This document shows positions 31,459 through 42,742 of a DNA stretch of 64,000 bases, one piece after another. The stretch spans positions 28,704,001 through 28,768,000 of the forward strand of contig OU612068.1 in assembly GCA_914767715.1 (NCBI GenBank). Direction: 5' to 3'. The number at the start of each line of letters is the position of its first letter. Positions within the stretch are counted from its first letter, which is position 1. The stretch comes from Membranipora membranacea (lineage: Eukaryota; Bryozoa; Gymnolaemata; Cheilostomatida; Membraniporidae). The position numbers were made by a program, and so were the translations under genes. Under the pieces are notes generated by a model that saw only the letters and a program-made list of their open reading frames with translations, ran no database searches and was not told the DNA's origin.

Positions 31459-34127
31459 TAGCATCAAATCCTCAGCAATGACTTTCAGTGTCAACTTTCA
31501 AAAACTTTTACATTTGTATGAATGGGAAACTCATGAATGAATAGCTATAATTGAGCAGAAACATATGTTAGTATGAAACTGCTCAAGAGCCATCATTCTG
31601 AGTTATATTGCTTGTGGTCATCACTTGTTATAAACAATTAACCACAATCAATAGAGTGGTATAGCTCTTTCTTTCCTGCCGAATGTTGTTATATCTGAAA
31701 CTAAGGGGTGTTAGAATAACCGATACAACTAAACTCAATACAATCGATAGAACAGGCTCACCTCAAATCACTGTTACAAATGTCTGACTTGCTCAAGCAA
31801 GATCTTCTCAGTACAGAGCTATCAGTGGATTGTCCTCTCTACTAGCCGCCAGCCTTCTGGGTGACTCTACAAGTAATATAATCCTCACATGAGTAATCTA
31901 GCTGTCCTCATGAGTATACATGTTGTACAGTAAGCAGTTATAAGTAGAGTCCCTTTCCCATTCTTGCCTTCTTCCTTTTTTTCTTTTGCTTTTTCTGTCG
32001 CTTTTTATTTTCTGTTTTTGTTGTAGCGTCCTACAAGTTTTTGGTTGATTTGTTTTGATCCATAATATACAATGATGTTTATATATATGCAGTTGGTACA
32101 AAGGTATAATATGATTCCTCAGTACGAAATATGATAGTAGTCTGCCCTATCTGGTTGCCGTTATATGACTGACTGGTTTCTGGCTGAGTCATATTATTTA
32201 TACCTTTGTATTCCAACTACATGTAAAAATGGGAGGGAGTTGCCTTCATTTATGTGTGGTGGGGCAACTCCAAAGTAATATATGATGGCTATTAGAATTT
32301 GACTAATATTCAATATAGCAATGTGTCAGTGAGTTAGGTTATCAAATCCTTTCCACAAGACCTCACAAATATCATAATTTCTCGTTGCAAAAAATTAACA
32401 ATTTCGAAAACTCCTTGTAAACTGTGTCCATCCGCAGTAGCTAATGACGTAATCTTGAGATGAGAATTCGCGAAATTTGTGATATTTTATGAAATATATA
32501 TATTAAAGACTTCGGAAGGACCACAGCAATATACAGTCTGGCAGCTAGTTCTGCAGTAATTATGCAATATTTTCACATTTAGAAAATTCAGAGATTTTCC
32601 GAGTAAAAATATGTGTAGTGTTAGAAATTGTCCTCCCTTCTTATCTATGAGCTATGAGGTATTCATGGGGCCTAGTGCTGTGCCGACCTAATAAGCTACC
32701 ACTTCAAAATACTTTCAATTAAACTTTTTCACATAAGTTTAAAATAAATATAGTTCCATTGTCAGGAGACATTTTACATTAGTAGATAACTTCATTTATG
32801 AATTTATACAGTTCAGATAGAAGTGATAGTTTATTGGGCTGGTACAGCACTAGTCCCTACTTTGCAAAAAATCCGCAAAACTTGTGTGCATGTGAATCCA
32901 ACTTGTGTGCTCACCAGACGAATTCCAGCCTAAGTTGACAGCATCGTGTACAATTTCATTGTATTGTAAAGCAAGAACTGATGACACCTAACGCACATTC
33001 TTGGTTTCAAAGAAGTTACGCTGTGGTATCTGCAAAAGTACTTCTGCTGGTTTTTGCAATGGGTTAGGGGCAGCACATGGGTCAGAAAATATTGACTCTC
33101 TATACACCATTGGAGAGATCTCAAGCTAATGATGGTCAACAGCTCATCAAAAATGTGATTGGATGACGTTGCACCATTTTATCAAAGAAATTAAGCTGGA
33201 ATGGCTGTTTTTAGCAAAGTGGATGGCTGAGCCAATTTGATTGCTAAAAAATTCAAAACATGTTATATAATTCATCATAGTTTTTGGTTGGAAATGATAA
33301 ATGATAATCCTCAAAAACTGACTGTTTACGCCACTTAATGTGTAATTTTTAAATTTGATAATGAAACGTGAAATTTTAAGCAACAATTCAGCAAGACAGA
33401 AAGTAAAAGCTCAAATTGTCAGCCATATAGCTAATGTATATATATATCCGCACCATCAAGGGTATCAACTAATCTATGGTTTCTTAAAGTCCTGTGCTTT
33501 GATTAAGCATTCATGACTGGAGCTGAGCATGATGCTTTGCAATTGAACTGCAGTACTTTTTGTATTTTTTTGTCGGGTATAAAAAGTCTAACCAGACCTC
33601 ACCAAAAACCATGTTAAGTAACACCGCTTCATCGTGTAATCGAACCAGAACCCTGCGGGGTCTTCAAAGATCGCCAAAACCCAAGACTCAATAACCTGAC
33701 CCGGTCCAGATTTTACAATCCCGTTCCAGCCCTATAGAGTAGTTAAATATAGGTACAACTACTTGGTATTGAAAAGCCAAACAAAAAAAGGTTACATCAG
33801 TATGTACAACTTCAGTTTGACACTATAATGCAAATCTGGTGAGCTTGAAACTTACTGATGCATCATCATCAGGCGACAATTTGAGGGGTGGCCTCCAGAT
33901 GTCTGTTTTGTCATCTGCATCTGGTCTAGCCTGGGCAGGCTGGCGTGGGTGGGTGGGTGAGTGGGGAGGGAGGGGGGACAGCCTGGGTCAATCCATTTGA
34001 AAAGAGAGGTCAACTCAAAAATGGATGGCAATCGTTGTGAATTCAGAATAAAATGAGTGTTGTCTGATTTCATTCAATGGTCTATTGGTAATGTGATCTC
34101 AAGAGGGAAATATATTAAGACCTGTCT
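31459..34127. other. gene A downstream region, mostly non-coding
   Basis: About 32350-32500 matches 46200-46350 in inverse orientation, so the duplication that made genes A and B extends past the 3' ends. About 33560-33740 resembles the inverse of 27340-27500, another dispersed repeat. No genes seen. Confidence 0.55.
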
Positions 34128-34400
34128 GTGTATCAATTAGCGATGGCAAAGTCTCGGTCCCGGTCTCGTGAGACTCTTCCCCTCGAGACACTGTTTTGTC
34201 TCGTCGAGACAGACACTCTTAATACAATGTCGAGATTTATTCATCATAAACACTGTTTTTGTCACGGTTTATGCCACTGTTTTTACCAATACCAACAAAG
34301 TGGAAGTTTTAAATTTTATCGGCATCGATATATGTCTCGGTCTCGCCTCGATTTTTTTGCTGTCTCGGTCTCGTCCTGTCTTACCAAATTCTGATCACTA
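34128..34400 (+). repeat. TCTCGG/CTCGAGAC-rich degenerate repeat
   Basis: Several copies of TCTCGGTCTCG and CTCGAGAC-like motifs surround an AT-rich core (34140-34215 and 34335-34380). The two overlapping frames here are repeat translation. Confidence 0.4.
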
Positions 34401-35017
34401 GTATCAGCATGGAATTTTAATATAACGTTTCACTTCGTGTTTTATGTAATGTAATAATATGATATTTATGGTGAATGAATTTTGTGTTTGATTAATCGGA
34501 CTGTATTTTGGAGTTGTTCACTCCTTGTCTGAAATCCCAAATAATAAAATATCCTCCAATTTTCTGTTTTAGAATCCGCGATATGTATGGTTCAAGTAGT
34601 GCAAATGCAATGGTAGCAGATCTGGACTTATAATTGCTGATAATTCGGTTATTAAAGAGAGACTTCAAAAACACAACTGAACTGTTGATCAACAATACCT
34701 CAGCGGTAAGTAGAGCTACTATCGTACAATGTGCGCTAGCCTCAACTACTGAGCACTGGTTTAGATTTGAGTTTGGTGCAATTCTCGGTGGAATTGCTCA
34801 AGGATTTATTTTAAACAATAATAACAAAATATAAATATGGTTCTATTCGTCAGGCAATAAATCAATCAATAATTTTACAATAATATCTTGGCATTTATCA
34901 TTTAGTCATAAAAATACATAAACATTCAAAATCTTTATAATAAGATCTTACCCTTGGTGCAGATGACCTCGAATTCAGTGTGATATTCAGTGTGATATCT
35001 CTGTGTATTTAACTATG

Positions 35018-35185
35018 TTAGACTGGGTTCCTCGCTGTGAGTCGCGGTATTTGTATCTCTCTTATATCTAAGCTATGTTAGACTGGGTTCCTCGATGTGA
35101 ATCGCGGTATATGTATCTCTTTTATCTAAGCTATGTTAGACTAGGTTCCTCGCTGTGAATCGCGGTATTTGTATCTCTGTATATC
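35018..35185. repeat. 60-bp tandem repeat, about 3 copies
   Basis: Unit CTATGTTAGACTGGGTTCCT followed by CGCTGTGAGTCGCGGTATTT and a TATCTCT-rich tail. Confidence 0.88.
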
Positions 35186-35252
35186 TTGCCAAAAGCTCTG
35201 TTGGCTGAATGTGTCTAAAAGTTTTTGGACAATTTTCCTCTCTGTAGATGTG

Positions 35253-35571
35253 CCTCCTTGGGCTGACTGAATCAGATAATTCTCTGATTAAATCTGTAAT
35301 GCTGTACGTCGTTAACCCGCTCTCTGGCGCTGACTGAATTTGTTATCTTCTTGCTGAAGAATAGGCCTCCTTGGGCTGAGTGAATCAGATAGTTATCTGA
35401 TTAGATGTGTAACGCTGTATGTCGTGAACCCGCCTCCTGGCGCTGACTGAATTTGTTATCTTCTTGCTGAAGAATAGGCCTCCTTGGGCTGAGTGAATCA
35501 GATAGTTATCTGATTAGATGTGTAACGTTGTATGTCGTGAACCCGCCTCCTGGCGCTGACTGATTTTTACA
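35253..35571. repeat. 113-bp tandem repeat, about 2.8 copies
   Basis: Unit begins CCTCCTTGGGCTGA and ends GCTGAAGAATAGG. Copies 2 and 3 are almost identical. Each has CAGATAGTTATCTG, a small palindrome. Confidence 0.9.
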
Positions 35572-35794
35572 AGTGTCCATCAGGCTTTTATAGTGCTGGT
35601 TTGCTGTCCTGTTATTGTGCAACGTTTGCATTTACAGGTGTAAAGGTGTTTACCTTGTTGTTGGTTTTAGCCTCAATTTCGTCATTACTCTCTTTTGATT
35701 TGCTTGTTTTGTCAGTTTTAATTATCTAGCTGTCAAAACATGGTTAGTCTGTCCTTTGCTTGACCTTACCTCATTTTTGTTTTGGTTATTTTTA

Positions 35795-36065
35795 GGTAAT
35801 TTATGGTGTCAAGTGCACCTGTTTATCCATGGTGTAATCTGTTGGTTTTCCTGATTTTGCAATCTTTCCAGGGTTGTTTTGAAGATCTTTAGTGACTTCT
35901 ATTGCTCGTTATTTTCAAAATAGCTTATGGTGTCAACTGCACTTGTTTTCTATGGTGCAATATATTGGTTTTCTAATTTCGCAATCTTTCCAGGGTTGAT
36001 TCACGTGCCCAAAGATCTCGTGACTCTGTGGTTATTTTGAAGATGTTTTGTGACTTCTGTTGTTT
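35795..36065. repeat. ~130-bp tandem repeat, 2 copies
   Basis: Two degenerate copies share TATGGTGTCAA, GCAATCTTTCCAGGGTTG and TTTTGAAGAT. A third partial block follows. Confidence 0.6.
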
Positions 36066-37150
36066 TCCCGTTGTTTGATTCTCCACGGGTTGTTGCACGT
36101 GCCCAGATTTCTCATGGCCCTGTGATTATGTTTTGTTATATTTCAATACGCCCTTAGTGTATTATTCCCTCTATTTACTACAATATTACTATTTTCCATT
36201 ACCATATAGCCTGTGTCTAGATAAATCTCAATAATGATAACCTATGATGTTTAAGCCTTAACCTAAACTACCCGTCACCATGTACTGAATGCCTAAGTAT
36301 GTATCCGTTGGGTCTCAGTTTAAGCTCTTAGTAATAATTGAATTTAAACTAACTTTACTTTGTTTTGTTTTACAGATTATGTGGGGTTTAATGATGATTT
36401 CCTGTCTGCACAGCATGCTGGGTTAAATCTCAATGCATACTCTACTACACTATTGCCCTGATTCGATTTCATATCTATAACTCTAAAGTCCTTGGTTCTC
36501 CTATCATCAATTCGAAGTCAGCGCACAAGCAGCAAGCTCTCACAGCAAGCAGGTCAAGCCTATAATAATCACGCCAAAACAGATCACCATAGCTATTCAA
36601 ATTGACAACATGTGGATGACAATGGAACTTATGAGAACAAAAATATAATCAGAAACCAGTGCTATTTGTGTTATAATGTCTGGTGACCTAGAGTTCACCC
36701 TTAGTCTTAGCTTTTGACTTTTGTAAGCTCATTTTTTTCTCCGCTTTTTAAAACTAATAATGACCAATAATAGGTGCAAGGGTAATCAGTTTTGACAGGT
36801 GTCATATTTTTATGGGACTTCTAATCTAGGTTATGATCTGTTACCAATTGTATGGTTTCGGCTCAAGGTCTGGTACAGAAATGTATTTGTTGAATATTAA
36901 CTAGTTATTTATTGGTCTGCGTCTTTATATGATATGTGATTGACCTTTAGTTTTTTACTGTCGCACTTATTAATAATAAATCATTTGAGAATAAGGATAC
37001 TTCGATACCATGTTGTGTAAGTGATCGTTGCACATTCGGAAGAAAATGTGGCTGCTCTTATACACTAAGGTGATTATAAAACATGATGTTCTTTATGATG
37101 ATTACATAAGAAAATGTCATCTGACACTAGTATCGATGTCTATTCATCAC

Positions 37151-38130
37151 GATGCTGAATTTAATAAAAAAATAAGATATTTGAGTTAGTCACAGTCCAT
37201 ATCGTAAATCCGATTTTATGAAAAAATAGACAGGTCTGTGTCGTGACCTTGAAGAGGTCACGACGGATTTACCCAGGCTACTCCCCACTCACCGACCCTG
37301 ACAGCCTCCCCAGGCTACATCTGGTCCCTGTCAAAAGTATGGTCAATAGAGCATATTAGAACATTTACGAAGGTCTTGCTATTCTTGTCATGCAGATTTT
37401 TTATAAATAACATATTGCAGAGTGTAACGGCAGGAATGCACCCTGCAGTAGGCTTTATGCAAAGCTATTAATTTGTAAGCTACGAAGCTACGCTCGTTAT
37501 CATATTTTCTATTGTTAGCGCTTAGACCCAAAATATAGGGACTTCACTCTAGAAAGTGAGTCAGAGAGACATAGATGCATCGTTGTATTCATAGATATTA
37601 TTTGTTGTAATCATATATACAGAGACAATTCATACGCATACCAGATATATTTGCTGCCGAGAAATCATAGGAGCCAAAAGGTAATTATTAATTACGTGAC
37701 ATTGCTATATATTGGTGTAGAGATTACTTTCCATACATTTCCTTGATGTTATCATGATGGTATCTGATACATTATTTGATGTTAAGCAAATTAATGCTAT
37801 TTTTCTTTCTTTGTGTAATATGTTCACGCTATTTTCTTGCAGTTTTACATCTCAACGGAATAAACCCAAATGTGTTAGTAAACTCCAAACTTCTTCGATA
37901 TCTCGGCCGCTACACAGAGGAACTAGTTGGGAGATTGACAAGACATTATTACCCTTTGGATTAATGTAAGTATTAAGTGCTTCAGGGTTAAAATGTGGGT
38001 TAAAATCACAAGTGTTGTCTCCATCCGAGGACTGAGAAATATCAGTGCCTTGAGGGCGCGGCCGCCGTTTACAGCGCAAAGTTGCTCTCAGTTTGCAGGC
38101 AGGTCGGAGCACACCTGGGGCGTCATAGGA
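37151..38130. other. non-coding, no gene seen
   Basis: Short frames only. A 71-codon plus-strand frame at 37754 has no splice or domain support. Confidence 0.4.
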
Positions 38131-38226
38131 GCCCAGTAGTCAGTAGACTGCAGCGGGATTCGAACCCAGGACCTCCAACGCTTGCGCGTTAAAGGGCAGG
38201 CGCTCTAACCATCTGAGCTACCTCCT
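38131..38226 (-). repeat. tRNA-derived SINE head
   Basis: On the minus strand it has an A box TAGCTCAGATGGTTAGAGCG and B box GGTTCGAATCC about 40 bp later. The presumed acceptor arms do not pair, so it is SINE-like and not a working tRNA gene. Confidence 0.65.
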
Positions 38227-39119
38227 ACTCCTACTCAGTTGACAGAAAGCTGAAGATGAACTAAAACAACTTGAATCGCAGTGTTAATCAACTTCTGTGT
38301 ATATTTTTATGAACTGATAATGAAACGGCAATTGTTTTTAAACAACTTACAGGATGTCTGAAAATATCAGTGCACTTGCAATGCAATGGTTTTGTCAAAC
38401 CTAAGCAGGCAGAAAGCAAATAATGATGTATATACTTAACATATGAAACTGAAATTATAGGCCAGGTGTGACAAGGTTGATTAGCTGCCATGTCTTAAAG
38501 GGTTAAGTGTGCAACAATTGATGTAAGTCTGATTACCATCAATTGAGTTTTCTGTTACTCACTTTAGCATCCATCCACTTACTCTCTGCAGCATACGGTA
38601 GGTGTGGAATATCAAACTTTCCCAGAGATGTTGTTTGGCAGATTTCTTCCTTCTGTTGTCGTAATGATACATATTATATGGTTTGAGATTCGAAAAAATT
38701 TAGTGTGGATTTGACAGACAGACAGATTCAATTTTATGTGAACAATGGACCAATAATTAGAAACTAGGGGAATGGATCTATTTGAATGTTAGAGGGGGCA
38801 CAATAGCAGCTCTCGGTCTTCCATCATCAAGTGCAAGTGCAAAGATATGCATATACATAACTCTGCAAATCAGACATCTCCATCAAGATAAAAATAGGAC
38901 TGTAGCAATAAAACCCTGCTATATATTTTTCCTTATGTCACAAAATCTAATTACATATAATTATACAATTCTAATAGATTGCAAAGAGCACCAGTATTTA
39001 ATAATCAACTATCTTTATTATATTTAAATATTGCCATAATAATAGTATCCTTGAATATAATAAATTGTTTTGAATATAACCAATGAGTAATAGCGAAGAG
39101 GAGAAAACTGATGAAATTA
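38227..39119. other. non-coding, no gene seen
   Basis: AT-rich, short unsupported frames only. Confidence 0.4.
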
Positions 39120-39200
39120 AACTTGAGACCCAAGTGGGAGTCGAACCCAGCAGTTGCGATCTTCTTGCAGCGCACTTACTGATTGCGCTATTATAAGTTG
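39120..39200 (-). repeat. tRNA-derived SINE head
   Basis: On the minus strand ATAGCGCAATCAGTAAG (A-box region) is followed by GGGTTCGACTCCC (B box with closing T stem). The acceptor stem is not closed. Confidence 0.55.
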
Positions 39201-40072
39201 ATTCATGGATGGTTCAATACAATATGTATAGTATGACGTAGTATATTGCATCAGCCAATAGGAATAGGTTATCTGCTACCCACTCTATTGGCCAAATCTG
39301 AAGTTTTGCCCTGACCTGCCTGACATAGCTAGTTTCTGAAGCTAATGTCATTTGATTGAGGAGATAGACACATGTCCTCTGTGTAAACTTTAACAGTTTG
39401 TTGAAAGGGCTACATAGTGAGTGGCTACATGTTCAGCTGTAGTAAGGCTAGCATGGTGCCTATCGATGAAGAAAATTGCGGATGATTTTGTGACCATTCT
39501 TTATGATATCTCAGTGAATATGACTCTGGGGGTGCTCAAACATGATTTTATAGAGAGGGCATGCTGATATTGACTGAAAACAACAGTTTTACATGGAAGT
39601 GAGTGCTGTTAAGCACATTTTTGACAACAACTTGTATTTTTTTCTCAGTCAAAATTCTGAGGATCGCTACTTCTTTACTCAATTGTGTGAGTATGAGAGC
39701 TTTAGGTTGACTATATTCACAATATTTTATTGAACATTCATATCATACAGCTGTAAAATCATAATTGATATAATTTGCAAGCATGTGAGTGTACATCCTG
39801 ACAAGATCTAGAAAAATTGTGGCCAAGGTTACCATCGTTATATTGACAATGCCATTATATCGTATATGAAGAAATTGGGGGTTATTTCTTCTCTCCCCTG
39901 TTACTCCTTGATATAACCATAAAAAAGAATGCAACACCAGTCATTCGGTTGAATCTTTATTTACAGTATAAGTAACATTAATATTTTATTGGTCAAAATG
40001 TGCCTGCGAACAGAGGCTTTTTCTGTACACAAAACTAAAATGTCATTTACTAACTTATACAACTTCTTGTGG
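39201..40072. other. non-coding, no gene seen
   Basis: No supportable features. It precedes the 15-bp tandem repeat. Confidence 0.4.
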
Positions 40073-40217
40073 TACAGTACAATACGGTACAGTACAATAC
40101 GGTACAGTACAATACGGTACAGTACAATACAGTACAGTACAATACGGTACAGTACAATACGGTACAGTACAATACGGTACAGTACAATACAGTACAGTAC
40201 AATACAATACGGTACAG
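40073..40217. repeat. 15-bp tandem repeat
   Basis: About ten units of GGTACAGTACAATAC with occasional shortened units. The tyrosine/isoleucine/valine-rich frames over it on both strands are artefacts of the repeat. Confidence 0.95.
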
Positions 40218-40879
40218 TCACCATACTTACAAGGAGGTGAGTTAGTTGACTTAGAATCAATGGTCTTAGTTGACCTCTTTCTTTGTGGGAACTCTACTAA
40301 CCTCGGTCGACAGGGGCCCAACTGGCCTTGATGCAGCCCACAGGGAGATTTTTGCAATATCTTTATCAAATTATACAAATCTATGCATGTTGAGCATAAA
40401 ATTTATGCAGAAATATTTATCTTTGATAGCATGGTTGATGATATGATTGATATCTGATCAAAAATAGACATTAGCACACAGTGTTGCACAGAATCCAGTG
40501 GGAACTGTGTTATAAGAGTTCTCTCTCTATATTTCTTCATGGGAATTCAATTTTCACCAGTTCCCACTCATTCTAACACTGCTTAGCAATATTGATAGAA
40601 GGGGTCAGCCTGATGATAAAGTCATGCTCACCCTTTTTGTTGCCCAGACAAAGTATATAGATTGGTCCTTAATGTTTTGTCTCTGAGGTGATTGATGTTG
40701 CTTGCATATATTCCACACTCCATCTCTAATATGTGATGTGATAAGATTCGGACTCTTTCACTGGCAAGACTGCCCATGTTAGTTGTGTACTATGGTTTCC
40801 ATCATCAAATCATCACAACTTCCTTTCGTTTCATCGAGGGGTCACTGTTATACCTTGGTCTCATACATACATAATAATA
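40218..40879. other. non-coding, no gene seen
   Basis: Lies between the tandem repeat and the LINE fragment. Confidence 0.4.
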
Positions 40880-41857
40880 CTATTTTCAGACCAACAATTC
40901 GGATTTCGTCAGAATCATTCGCCGAGCAAATGTTGCTATCTGTGCTGCAACAATGGAAAATTAAACTTGACCAATCCACTCCATGTTACATTGGAGCCTT
41001 ATCTCTAGATGTCTGAAAAGCATTCGATACAATCAATCACAAACTTCTTCTATACATATTGGATAAAAAACAATTCTCCAGTTCTGCAACAGCACTACTT
41101 CGATCATGTCTTCCAAACCGATCCCAAGTTATGAAAGTGGGATTGTCACGATCTAATTCACAAGCAATCACCTGTGGTGTACCTCAAGGCTCCATTCTGG
41201 GTCCTATCCTCTTTAACTTAGCCATCAATGGATTGCTAGCAACATTTGACAATTCATTCGCTTATGCAGATGATACGCTAATCTACTGTACAGCCACAAG
41301 CATAGATGAAGTACTAACAGAGTCCAATACTCTGCTAAAGAAAGCATCAGATTGGTATCATAGCCACTTACTGAGACTCAACATTGAGAAAACACAATTC
41401 TGCATATTTTCCAACAGAAACATAAAAAAAACTTTTACCACATCAATTTTCAAAACTCAAAAATTGAGACAAAACTCTCTATCAATGTACTGGGGGTTAC
41501 CCTAGATACTGATTTATCTTTCCTTATCCATGCCAATGAAACGGCAACCAAAGCAAACAAAGTAGTATACCTACTTTCAAAACTGAAAAAATACATGCAC
41601 GTTGAGGAATCCTTAAGGACTTACAAATTTCTCGTCAGACCTAGCCTAGAATACTGCTCATCTTTCTACCTAGAAGTCACTCAAAAACATCCGACGAAAT
41701 TGAAAAAGTTCAGAATAAAGCAATTAGAATCATAATATCTGCACCCAAAAAGTTTTCTGTCACAACTGGTAGATCACTCTTAAACTTACCCACCCTAAAA
41801 AGTAGAAGACATTACCTATTTCACAAATTTACACATAAGAAAATATTTGAAAATAAA
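40880..41857 (+). pseudogene. broken non-LTR retrotransposon reverse transcriptase
   Basis: It contains KAFDTINHKLL (preceded by an in-frame TGA), GVPQGSILGP and the catalytic box YADDTLIY. These motifs and their order identify a LINE of the Jockey/CR1-like type. After about 41490 the sense shifts frame at least twice (LGVTLDTDLSF, RPSLEYC, VQNKAIRIIISAP). The 5' half of the element is absent. It is interrupted at 41858 by a MITE, and the LINE tail resumes afterwards. Confidence 0.88.
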
Positions 41858-42127
41858 CACTGTGCAAAATCGATTCCTATTCAGAGCTTATTCCATGCGG
41901 GATAATGATTGTATAAATTATAGATGAAGTTATACCTACATTGTATAATTACAATTGAATTGAATAAGTTGTCTACCTATACCATACATTGAATAACTAT
42001 AGTTGCATTATTTTGCCAGGAATGTGGTATAATCAATGTATAAAGTGGAATAATGAAGGTATAAACATGATTATTCAGACTTATGCCCAGTGTATAATCA
42101 TTGAATAGGAACTGATTTTGCACAGTG
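41858..42127. mobile_element. 270-bp MITE inserted in the LINE fragment
   Basis: It begins CACTGTGCAAAATC and ends with the inverse GATTTTGCACAGTG; the terminal inverted repeats match over about 29 bp. The interior is rich in TATAATCA/TGTATAA motifs. LINE coding sense is present on both sides. Confidence 0.8.
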
Positions 42128-42330
42128 AAAGCATCAAAGCATATTCTTCGCCTGGTGCAAAAGTCCAATAAACACCAACGCTCCCTTAGAAGTAAATGTT
42201 CAGTAATAAAACCCTCCTTTAGGACACATTTTGGCAAAACAGCTCTCTTAAATCTGCTCCACAATTTCAGACTGAATTGCAAAACGGCTGACAGCCTACT
42301 ATCTTTTAACTTATACATTTGATAATAATC
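42128..42330 (+). pseudogene. LINE fragment, C-terminal tail
   Basis: Continues the LINE after the MITE (RSLRSKCSVIKPSFRTHFGK resembles the usual C-terminal end of these polyproteins). The TA microsatellite follows. Confidence 0.6.
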
Positions 42331-42342
42331 GTGACAAGTACA

Positions 42343-42349
<7 letters not shown>

Positions 42350-42382
<33 letters not shown>
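42350..42382. repeat. TA microsatellite
   Basis: About 16 consecutive AT dinucleotides. Confidence 0.95.
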
Positions 42383-42384
<2 letters not shown>

Positions 42385-42742
42385 TTTTCTTTTTCTATAA
42401 AGCCATATATAACTTACTTTCCCATTTCTAGAACATCGTCATTTATTTGTGTATAACCCCTTTTTTTTGTATTTAGCTGTGTGTAGAGGTCAACAAGTTA
42501 CTTTTTAACTACTCTGTTATCTGTAAACTTTCTAGAAAACCTCTTTAAACAAATAAACATAATATACCAACACGAACCATAAAACATAATTCAGGTCAAA
42601 AAATTTTGTATTCAATTTAGGCCTATGTATTGAACTGTCTCATCTCAAAACTTTATCTGATCAATCTAAACACTACATGGTTGCAGCTAGAGGAAAGGTA
42701 ACACCAGTGCCATTGCCATTATTATACCTAACATTGTGAATA
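42383..42742. other. non-coding, no gene seen
   Basis: Between the microsatellite and the dead gypsy element. A 5' LTR was looked for and not recognised. Confidence 0.4.

Larger units (their letters stand above)
34540..37150 (+). repeat. long dispersed repeat, copy 2
   Basis: Homologous in order to 19758-21490 but longer, because about 1.2 kb of tandem-repeat sequence (about 34990-36180) lies in the middle. It keeps only the right arm of the inverted repeat seen in copy 1. No coding frame. Confidence 0.7.

Noticed and set aside
38131-38226. Functional tRNA gene
   Set aside because: A and B boxes are good, but the acceptor stem does not pair and the anticodon arm is irregular. Treated as a SINE head.
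39961-40378. YRIVLY / YCTVPYCTV repeat proteins
   Set aside because: Translation of the 15-bp tandem repeat.
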